This document shows, in pieces, positions 15,201 through 21,170 of a stretch of 33,025 bases of DNA. The stretch comes from an uncultured Christensenella sp. Lineage in GTDB: Bacteria; Bacillota; Clostridia; Christensenellales; Borkfalkiaceae. Position 1 is the stretch's first letter. Each line of letters starts with the position of its first letter. A program made the translations under genes and the position numbers. The DNA lies in NCBI GenBank assembly GCA_910585785.1, contig CAJUEV010000015.1, positions 1-33,025 on the forward strand. The letters run 5' to 3'. The notes below the pieces were generated by a model. The model did no database searches, was not told where the DNA came from, and was given only the letters and a program-made list of their open reading frames with translations.

Positions 15201-16771
15201 CTTACGTATACCTTGTTGACAGCAACACCCGCGAAGTGCTTAACTATTCAATTCCCGGTCACACCTACTTCTACGACGACGAAGGCAACGTCCTTAACAA
15301 AGCGTACGATAAGGATATGACCGACGATGAGCACAGGGCTGCGATAGTTTACAAACCCCGCAAGGACGGTTTGTACGACAGCGTTGAAAGCGGCGACGAC
15401 AAGGTTTATGCAAACCTTAACAACCTTGTTAAATCGTATAAGTATTATAAATATGAAACGATAGGAACTTATTATAAGAGAGTTGAAGACGGCAAAGGCG
15501 TTGACGAAATTATGTTTGACGACCTTATGGACGGCAAAACCTACTACTATCAGGACGGAAGCATAGCCAACCACTTCCTTTGCACGGCTGACGGCAAGCG
15601 CGTTTACGAATACGCTGACGGCAAATACTTCTATCTTGTTGAAGGCGAAAGAAAGAACGAAGTTTTACCTTTCGACGAAGCGAAGGCGCCTTTCAGATAC
15701 GTTTCTCCTCAAAATAACGTTCCTTATATGGTAAACGTTAACGAAGCAAACGCGGGCAACGATTGGGTTACCGTAAACTTCTTCATCCATACGGGAAGCA
15801 AGGCGCTTGATTACCGCCTTGAAGTATGGAACGGCGAACGCGACAAAACGGGAATTAACGAAGACGGCACGTTTACGACGGGCGCGGTTGCATTCGATTA
15901 CAGCGCGTATACGGCAGGCTCTGACAAATACGGCGACTTGCGCAAGGAATACGAAGGCAACGTTATTAAGGCGTATAAAGACGCGATTGAAAACAAGGAT
16001 AAAGACTTGCTTAACCGCATAGACACTCCCAAGGAAACAATCGCTTACTTCGAAAAACTTGTAGACGAACTTATAGCGGAAGGCAAACTGACCGAAGCGG
16101 ACGTTAATAAGGAAAATATCCGCAATCAGTTCGGTTATAACTCCCTCTACTACACCTACACGCTTTACGACTCCGACACGTACGAACCGTTCAATACCGA
16201 AACGGCAAAGGACGGCGAAACCGGTTACGAATACAAAATTTCGGACTATGAAGAAACTTTGGGCTTCTTCACCTACACCAACGAAAGCGATAACTCAATC
16301 AACGTATTCGCGGATTACTCGGCAGTAGACCAGAAAGTGGAACGCACTACTCCCGACGAAGGCGACAAGGACGAAGACGACAAAAATGAAGACCAGACCA
16401 ACCTTTGGTTGTATGTTGCTTCGATAATTCTTGTGGTTGCGTTACTGATTACGCTTGTATCGTTGTTGACGAGAGACCTGCTTAAAAAAGCGCGCAGCAA
16501 AAAGAACGGCAAAACGTTGCAGAAAAACAACTACAAACAGCGCAAACGCTATATCAAGAAATTGCACCTTGTAGAAAACGATATCGACGACGTAGAAGCC
16601 GACGAAACGCAGTCAACCGAAGCGGAAAACGTTTACGAAGCGGAACCTGCTGAAAGCGTTGACAATACGGCGGATGCGCCCGTTGAAGAAACTTTGCCCG
16701 AGGCAGAAGAAACTGTTGAAGAAACTCCTGCCGAAGCGGAAAGCGAAAATGGCGAAAATAAAAGCGAATAA
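12284..16771 (+). CDS. giant exported multi-module protein with C-terminal membrane anchor
   Basis: A 1,495-residue protein of no family I can name. The basic N-terminus and helix 14-32 are a signal peptide ending LAAAC; the Cys33 site resembles a lipobox but the usual Leu at -3 is one place off, so lipidation is uncertain. The exterior part is acidic, rich in Asn, Asp and Tyr, and has repeated beta segments: NGNFEFF near 57-63, then related blocks around residues 306 (VWVKTSDL), 646 (FWIKTSDM), 960 (VKVKVSGG) and 1162 (NFFIHTGS). These look like jelly-roll, carbohydrate-binding-type modules. An acidic linker leads to one membrane helix (about 1373-1396), basic residues, and a Glu-rich cytoplasmic tail of about 99 residues. 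A good SD and its own promoter and terminator make it a single-gene unit. A cell-surface binding role is inferred. Confidence 0.85.
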   Translation: MAKNNYFKSKKRKALIALLAATAMTCTGLAAACKPADKDDKPTSLAPKQEDAQLLKNGNFEFFDYPSEEYLKDGKAVYLIKTADNWTRAGDSSNAMSGIIGTSAYEWDRLTASDLKGKLEYNADIKTTDDDYVDYNGMKARDLLYKDTYAALLSDEDVAESYIKYQTYENYFGITERDGKHYFGDKEVAKKQVTEGEEDKNIEYYFVNSDGTLGESIRYAFIENPETPFEIKDENGASYYTDENGKKVTVYKDANGNYYYDEDFKFPCGNVLMVHNYPSDSNYNGISQYFSSQTITLEANTAAEIAVWVKTSDLKFDKGYSQLEDQDRGAFIEVVQTVGGTSIDSFKIKAINTEKIIANNAQNSAIEESNGWLKYTIYVNACDFADSTVQLNLGLGQSANSEKCTGYAFFDNVSVTKFRSFDEKVKDSEGNDTSEYKSSYNDYAAQIAAARTTCTLTSDADDKVFIADTNDRYHGGSPSSSDYLRHSRDFRYLIDLASENGSDVNDNYSPLTFAEGNTAGRLTAKKSEGKWYASSTENKATLSGVKKGDTANLNLPENLKNNIGTEGDLIGTFGINGVSSSVFAGTDYSKKLNAALTKENGFDKLPGYNPVDSNMLVMLSARGAAYTSAVTDNAFTLAYDEYMILSFWIKTSDMGGNPAATVKITDTEDEDNSTSFTIDTTDKKTDFGDEEDIYHGWVQCFLFIENDCDEKDEVSGDYLTKTFKVEFSLGNTDITGASASSYEYGWMAVANLQTLKVSEKIYNLTSAGDNSAKFSFSAEDKENDEKGFDDASGIFDVKKGIANPNNYNGVNGGSSSVSDNAYSDGLDAQNTNAFAGLINRDGFKDYDNFKQIASAFGNTDTDAVEAWNKVFGEDCYQPLIIINNLRRYAENASANKYTYTRYYVEAEAGYTGNTVNYNGKLYRKVTEDDEYSEDTEYFSFAVNYGFVGANKNVAADSYETVSVKVKVSGGANAYVYLVDSNTREVLNYSIPGHTYFYDDEGNVLNKAYDKDMTDDEHRAAIVYKPRKDGLYDSVESGDDKVYANLNNLVKSYKYYKYETIGTYYKRVEDGKGVDEIMFDDLMDGKTYYYQDGSIANHFLCTADGKRVYEYADGKYFYLVEGERKNEVLPFDEAKAPFRYVSPQNNVPYMVNVNEANAGNDWVTVNFFIHTGSKALDYRLEVWNGERDKTGINEDGTFTTGAVAFDYSAYTAGSDKYGDLRKEYEGNVIKAYKDAIENKDKDLLNRIDTPKETIAYFEKLVDELIAEGKLTEADVNKENIRNQFGYNSLYYTYTLYDSDTYEPFNTETAKDGETGYEYKISDYEETLGFFTYTNESDNSINVFADYSAVDQKVERTTPDEGDKDEDDKNEDQTNLWLYVASIILVVALLITLVSLLTRDLLKKARSKKNGKTLQKNNYKQRKRYIKKLHLVENDIDDVEADETQSTEAENVYEAEPAESVDNTADAPVEETLPEAEETVEETPAEAESENGENKSE

Positions 16772-16778
16772 CTAAAGG

Positions 16779-16814
16779 ACGCCGCCAAAGGTTGAACCTT
16801 TGGCGGCGTTTTTA
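16779..16814 (+). terminator. intrinsic terminator after the giant gene
   Basis: ACGCCGCCAAAGG (16779-16791) pairs perfectly with CCTTTGGCGGCGT (16797-16809), with a five-base loop, followed by TTTTTAT. It starts 8 nt after the stop codon. Confidence 0.94.
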
Positions 16815-16867
16815 TAGCAATTTACATTAAAACATATTTTAAAATTCAGTTTGCAAGCAAATAAAAC

Positions 16868-16891
16868 AGCGCCCTATACTTGTAGGGCGCT
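16868..16891 (-). terminator. intrinsic terminator after the flavoprotein gene
   Basis: AGCGCCCTA pairs with TAGGGCGCT (16868-16876 with 16883-16891) around a six-base loop. On the minus strand it is followed by GTTTTATTTGC, and it lies just past the stop of the minus-strand gene. Confidence 0.78.
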
Positions 16892-16914
16892 TACTTTTAA
16901 ATGTATAACAAAAT

Positions 16915-17631
16915 TTACTTTTTCCACGGGCGACGTTTTTCAAGCCAACCGTTTTTATGCCAATACTCGCAGTCAATTCCCGCTTCGCCGCTTTTACGCA
17001 CTTTCTTTTGTAACAATCGGCAAACGTTAAACTTAATTTTAGTTATAAGCTTTGTATAAGCCGGTTTAAAATAGTTTATTTTTGCAAACTTAGCGGCAAG
17101 TTTACTTATTTTTGCAGTCAGCCGTTTGCGCTTGCTTTCAGGGAGTTTATTCCATACGATATCGCTCATCAACGCGCCGCTGAAAACTCCGATTTTTGAA
17201 ATTCCCCACCAGGACAAACTGTGCTTTATATCATTTGCTGACGACTTTGCTCCGGCTCCTATACATTGCGTAATAATTACGGCGCGCTTGCCAAACATTT
17301 CTTTAAGTGGTCTGTGCGGCATCCAACGATAGCCAAAATGGTCTAAAAACGCTTTCATAGCGCCTGTCGCGTGCATAACGTACGCAGGCGAAGTCATCAC
17401 AATTAAATCGGCTTCTATAAGCGATTTTTCAATTTTATTTATGTAAACATAATCCTTGCACGCGTTTTCGCCTTTTATAAAACAACTTGTACAACCGGCG
17501 CAAAAATACGGACAGTCTTTGGGCAAGTAGTATTCGGTTATTTCTGCCGACGGAAATTTTGCCAAAAAAATTTCTTTCAATTTGTATGTAACGCCGCGCT
17601 TTTCAGTGCCGTTTATTACTGTTATTTTCAA
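16915..17631 (-). CDS. NADPH-dependent FMN reductase, iron-sulfur flavoprotein-like
   Basis: A 238-residue flavodoxin-fold protein expected to bind FMN and pass electrons to a small acceptor. The N-terminal strand and phosphate loop are ITVINGTEKRG. A Cys cluster follows at 40, 44, 47, 50 and 58, with CAGCTSC at its core, the region where Isf-type proteins bind a 4Fe-4S cluster. TSPAYVMHATGAMKAFLDHF is the standard FMN-side segment. The C-terminal 70 residues are basic and specific to this subgroup. I chose the TTG start because a GGAG lies 7 nt before it and the fold starts at once; an ATG 24 nt upstream (17655) has a weaker SD. Redox partner and substrate are unknown. Confidence 0.85.
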   Translation of the reverse strand: MKITVINGTEKRGVTYKLKEIFLAKFPSAEITEYYLPKDCPYFCAGCTSCFIKGENACKDYVYINKIEKSLIEADLIVMTSPAYVMHATGAMKAFLDHFGYRWMPHRPLKEMFGKRAVIITQCIGAGAKSSANDIKHSLSWWGISKIGVFSGALMSDIVWNKLPESKRKRLTAKISKLAAKFAKINYFKPAYTKLITKIKFNVCRLLQKKVRKSGEAGIDCEYWHKNGWLEKRRPWKK

Positions 17632-17717
17632 ATTTGTTCTCCGATTAATAGTCATTCTTCACGGTTTAAATTTTATAAAACCCGCTATTTTGTAACATTG
17701 CTTGCGCTTTTAAAAAT

Positions 17718-18017
17718 TTAAGGTTTTAAATTTGGATAAACCGCCGTGCATACGTCGGTTTCAACATAAATAATATTGTCGCCCTTAACCTGAAAACAAT
17801 ACAAGCCCTTGTCCGTTTCAATTGAAAAACAAGCCTGAACGTTTTTTCCTTCGACTACAAAATAAGCCCATCTGGCTATCTTTTTTACCAAAATCGCGTC
17901 TTCCGTTCTTGCGGCGACGGTATAATCCTCGCCTTCCTTCAAAAAATTATCAAATGCAACGTCAACCAGATTTTGTTTTATTGCTTCGTTTTCCTTGTTT
18001 TTCTTTTTTCCGAACAC
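17718..18017 (-). CDS. conserved-looking hypothetical protein, 99 aa
   Basis: A small soluble protein starting at GTG, with AAGGA 8 nt upstream. The first 13 residues are very basic (FGKKKNKEN), followed by a helix and then an alpha-beta body with ILVKKIARWAYFVVEG and a strand-rich end (YCFQVKGDNIIYVETD). No membrane segment or known motif is visible. It begins 23 nt after the rRNA methyltransferase stop on the same strand, so it is probably the third gene of that operon. Function unknown. Confidence 0.7.
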   Translation of the reverse strand: MFGKKKNKENEAIKQNLVDVAFDNFLKEGEDYTVAARTEDAILVKKIARWAYFVVEGKNVQACFSIETDKGLYCFQVKGDNIIYVETDVCTAVYPNLKP

Positions 18018-18040
18018 AATAATTTTCCTTTTATATATTT

Positions 18041-19306
18041 TTAAATTCTTAATCCCTTAGGCAAGCGGTTTTTAGCAACGCCGCCTACGGCTTTGCACCA
18101 ACCAAGAGGGAAGCCCTTAAAAGTTGCCAGCCTCCACCCCTTTTCGCTGTCGGCGCAATCAAACGTAAGTCCGCGCAAGTAACTATGCGCGGTGTTTTCG
18201 TCCAAATCGATACAGCCCGCTTCTTCCTTTTTCAGGCACATTGCAAGCGTATGCGAAGGCTCGAACCTGCCGTTTATAACTTCGCCCAAGCACACGCCCG
18301 AACGCATAATTTCAGGCAGACCGTCAATCAACGAGTATAGCACGTTATCAAACGTACACAAATTTTTGAAATCGGTTTTAAGGTACTCCGCTTCAAACTC
18401 TTTAAAAAGTTTTTCCGCCGTTCTATCGGTTTTTATTTTTAAAGACGGCAAAACCGCGCGCTCGCCGTCAATTTTTTCAAGTACGGCGTAAAAATGCCCT
18501 TCGCCGCGTATTTTATGCGGCAAAAGTTTATCTTCTTCCAAAAGGAGATAGTAAGGATGGTTATTCAAAAAATTTTTTACCTGAATTTCGTCTTCCTCGG
18601 GGGCAAAAGTACAAGTGGAATATACCAGCCTGCCGCCGCCGCAAAGCATTTTGTCGGCGCAATCGAGTATTTGCGCCTGCCTTTCGGCGCAACGCTGCAC
18701 GTTGTCAACGCTCCACTCGGGTATGGCGTTAGGCTCTTTTTTGAACATTCCCTCGCCCGAACAAGGCGCGTCCACAAGAATTTTATCAAAATAATTTTCA
18801 AAAGTTTGAGTAAGCTGCGCGGGGGAGCGGCATAAAGTAACCGCGTTTTTGACGCCGCACCTTTCAACGTTTGCACGGAGCACCGAGCAGCGCTTGCGGT
18901 CGATTTCATTTAAAACCAACACCCCTTCGCCCTGCATATCCGCAGCCAATGCAGTTCCTTTACCACCGGGCGCCGAACATAAATCAAGCACTCGCTCGCC
19001 GCCTTTTGCTTTAAGTTTAGGCGCGGCGGACATTGCGGAAGGCTCTTGCACGTAATACAGCCCCGCCGCGTGCGCCAAAGTTTTGCCAAGCCCTTCGCCG
19101 CAGACGTAAAAGCCGTTTTTTTCCCAAGGTATTTTTCCGTCGAAATTCAACGGGCAAACGTCGGGCAAATCTTCCGCACAAATTTTAAGCGTGTTCGCCC
19201 TTACGCCTTTTTCGGGCGGAAGCGAATAACTTTGGGCAAAATTTTCATAATCCGCGCCCAAAAACCGCCGCATTCTGTCGACAAAGTCCTGCGGTAACTC
19301 AATCAT
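18041..19306 (-). CDS. rRNA cytosine-C5 methyltransferase, RsmF/NOL1-NOP2-Sun family
   Basis: A 421-residue S-adenosylmethionine enzyme that methylates cytosine in ribosomal RNA. The SAM site is LDLCSAPGGKG (107-117). The two catalytic Cys are in DAPCSGEGMF (Cys182) and YSTCTF (Cys232), as in the family. The C-terminal part, about residues 290-421, matches the RsmF-type extension with the PUA-like RNA-binding end, so the target is probably in 16S rRNA near the RsmF site, although this cannot be settled here. The start overlaps the end of the exonuclease gene by 8 nt, with GGAG about 10 nt before the ATG, so the two are co-transcribed. Confidence 0.93.
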   Translation of the reverse strand: MIELPQDFVDRMRRFLGADYENFAQSYSLPPEKGVRANTLKICAEDLPDVCPLNFDGKIPWEKNGFYVCGEGLGKTLAHAAGLYYVQEPSAMSAAPKLKAKGGERVLDLCSAPGGKGTALAADMQGEGVLVLNEIDRKRCSVLRANVERCGVKNAVTLCRSPAQLTQTFENYFDKILVDAPCSGEGMFKKEPNAIPEWSVDNVQRCAERQAQILDCADKMLCGGGRLVYSTCTFAPEEDEIQVKNFLNNHPYYLLLEEDKLLPHKIRGEGHFYAVLEKIDGERAVLPSLKIKTDRTAEKLFKEFEAEYLKTDFKNLCTFDNVLYSLIDGLPEIMRSGVCLGEVINGRFEPSHTLAMCLKKEEAGCIDLDENTAHSYLRGLTFDCADSEKGWRLATFKGFPLGWCKAVGGVAKNRLPKGLRI

Positions 19307-20252
19307 TTAACAGTTTCTCCAATTCGGCTAACCCTATTATGTTTACATTTGAAAGTTTTTCCGCGCGCTTTGCTCTTGCGGAGTCGTCGTTTTCGCTCTT
19401 AATGAAATAAGCGCAATTTTCAGGCTGCTGCGAATATTTGCCGCCCAGCGCGTAAATTCTGTCCACAAGAGAAACAGATAAATCTAAATCATCCTCTATT
19501 TTGCGGGTGAACGTAAAAACCGCGCCTTTAAGTTTGCCGTTTTTAACAAACCGCTTTTTTAAAAAATGGTTATTGAATTTTACTCTTATATCGGCGCGTC
19601 TTTCTTTTGCGTCGCGCCTTTCTTTGCTGTACCGCTTAAAGCCGGACGACTGCGGACGGTATATGCTATAATCCTCTATTCTCCCCGCCGAAAGTTTCAT
19701 CCTGTTTAATATTTCTTCAAAAGAGCATCCCTCGTCCTTGCACATAGCCTCTACAACGCGCATCGTCGCGTAAGCGTCGTCCGCGGCGCGGTGCGGGGTA
19801 AATTCAACCCCCAGACTTTCGGCAATATGCTCCAAGCCGAACTGCCGGCTGAAATCGTTTATGCGCGTCATATAAATTAACTGACTGTCGTAAAATTTAA
19901 ACCTGAACGACGGCAATTTAAAGCGCTGCGTTTCAAGATTTAAATATTTTACGTCGTTTAACACCGCGTGTCCCAAAACGTAAGCATCCTTGTCTTCAAG
20001 CAGGGCTTTTATTCGCTTATATACGGAAGTAAAAGCGGGATATTTTTTAAATTCGGCGTATTCATACGGAAGCGTTATGCCTTTTTCGCCTTTTCTGTCG
20101 GTCAACTCAAACCTGCCGCGCGGATTTATCAAAATATCCTCTTTTTCAATTATATTGAAGTTTTCATCGCAGACAACGTAGCCGAAAGCGCAAATTTTTG
20201 CATAAGTTTTGTGCACCCCCGCGCATTCTATATCAAAAAATATAAGTTTCAT
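19299..20252 (-). CDS. DEDDh 3'-5' exonuclease fused to a BRCT-like domain
   Basis: A 317-residue protein. Residues 1-185 are a DnaQ/RNase T-type exonuclease with the acidic set FFDIECAG (Asp7, Glu9), HAVLNDVKYL, and HRAADDA with the DEDDh His and Asp. After a basic linker (about 200-235), residues 238-317 look like a BRCT domain: KGAVFTFTRK, a helix, a GGKYSQ turn, CAYFIKSE, RAKRAEKL and a terminal NIIGLAELEKLL. BRCT domains bind DNA ends or phosphopeptides, so the protein is probably a repair or end-processing nuclease, not the replicative proofreader. It is the first gene of an operon with the rRNA methyltransferase and has a good divergent promoter. Confidence 0.88.
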   Translation of the reverse strand: MKLIFFDIECAGVHKTYAKICAFGYVVCDENFNIIEKEDILINPRGRFELTDRKGEKGITLPYEYAEFKKYPAFTSVYKRIKALLEDKDAYVLGHAVLNDVKYLNLETQRFKLPSFRFKFYDSQLIYMTRINDFSRQFGLEHIAESLGVEFTPHRAADDAYATMRVVEAMCKDEGCSFEEILNRMKLSAGRIEDYSIYRPQSSGFKRYSKERRDAKERRADIRVKFNNHFLKKRFVKNGKLKGAVFTFTRKIEDDLDLSVSLVDRIYALGGKYSQQPENCAYFIKSENDDSARAKRAEKLSNVNIIGLAELEKLLND

Positions 20253-20282
20253 TTATTTATCCGTAAAGTTAAGTTCGTTTAA

Positions 20283-20311
20283 ATTATAACACACGGGCAA
20301 CCGCAGGGCAA
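20283..20311 (-). promoter_or_regulatory. sigma-A promoter of the exonuclease operon
   Basis: TTGCCC (20306-20311) and TATAAT (20283-20288) on the minus strand are 17 bp apart, about 30 nt upstream of the ATG. Confidence 0.72.
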
Positions 20312-20330
20312 GCAAACCGACCGCCGACCG

Positions 20331-20359
20331 TTGACTTTTGAAACTATTTGTAATATAAT
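20331..20359 (+). promoter_or_regulatory. sigma-A promoter implying a leaderless mRNA
   Basis: TTGACT (20331-20336) and TATAAT (20354-20359) are exactly 17 bp apart. The ATG begins at 20370, only 10 nt after the -10 box, so transcription should start within about 4 nt of the first codon. Confidence 0.8.
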
Positions 20360-20369
20360 TTTTTTACAT

Positions 20370-21101
20370 ATGAAAAAAGTTATTTCGATAATAATTTGCA
20401 ATACCGTTAAAAACGCCCCGTCAGAACCCGACGGCACAGAACTGCTGTATACCGACGAGGAGAGAACCTTTGCCGAAATAGTTAAAAACGGCATAAAACA
20501 AGCAAAAGGCAAATACACCGTTTTTATGGAAGGGGACTTTTCCATAACCGACGCGGACGCGCTGATAAAAGCGGTTGCGGACTGCAATGCGGACGTTTTG
20601 GCTTTTGAAGGCGCAACTGCGTTTAAAACTTCCGTAATAAAAAATATTTACCCTGACGGCGACTACGAAACCGCAATAATCAACGGCATATTAAACTGCA
20701 AAACAATCGAAAAAAGCGATTCAAAGCCGTTTATTTTTGAAAATACAAGCGCGCACGGCACGGAATATTCGCAAAAAGTTACCGACGAACTTTTGCAAAT
20801 TCTTAAAGATTTTAAAAAATTTAAAGCCAAGACTCAAAAGGACGTATATTCTTTTGCGGTGGACGCCATTTGCGCTAAACTTAACGTCTTTTATATGAAG
20901 GCTATGTTGGCGGTGCGAAATGAAATTATAACTGCGGAAACGCTTAAAAACTTTGACTGTGCTTTAAAAGAAAACGTTGTGCTTTACCTTGCAATGGATA
21001 AGCGCTTTGTTTGCGGCAATCTTGGAAAGTTGAGAAAAAATTCATTTAAAATTTCTTTTTTGACGGCAAATAAATTCAAAAAATATTTAAACAAACAATA
21101 A
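20370..21101 (+). CDS. degenerate GT2-like (GT-A fold) protein
   Basis: A 243-residue protein whose first 100 residues follow the GT2 glycosyltransferase pattern: an opening strand MKKVISIIICN, then TFAEIVKNGIKQAKGKYTVF, a position where active enzymes have a DxD motif, and an ADALIKAVADCNADVLAFEG helix-strand. Here the metal motif reads EGDFS, and the usual NDGS segment near the start is missing. The last 140 residues are helical, Lys-rich and unfamiliar. It may be an inactive relative or a very diverged enzyme. I took the ATG at 20370 because the fold begins there and the promoter lies just upstream; the frame's extension to 20331 would run through the promoter. A single-gene unit. Confidence 0.7.
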   Translation: MKKVISIIICNTVKNAPSEPDGTELLYTDEERTFAEIVKNGIKQAKGKYTVFMEGDFSITDADALIKAVADCNADVLAFEGATAFKTSVIKNIYPDGDYETAIINGILNCKTIEKSDSKPFIFENTSAHGTEYSQKVTDELLQILKDFKKFKAKTQKDVYSFAVDAICAKLNVFYMKAMLAVRNEIITAETLKNFDCALKENVVLYLAMDKRFVCGNLGKLRKNSFKISFLTANKFKKYLNKQ

Positions 21102-21111
21102 TTACAACATT

Positions 21112-21156
21112 AAAGCCCTCCCGCCTGCGGTAAATACGCAAGCGGGAGGGCTTTTA
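21112..21156 (+). terminator. intrinsic terminator between convergent genes
   Basis: AAAGCCCTCCCGC pairs with GCGGGAGGGCTTT (21112-21124 with 21142-21154). A further TGCG/CGCA stem lies inside, and TTTT closes it on the plus strand. It can serve the GT2-like gene and, on the opposite strand, the phosphotransferase-like gene that ends at 21171. Confidence 0.9.
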
Positions 21157-21170
21157 AAAATTATCGCTTT

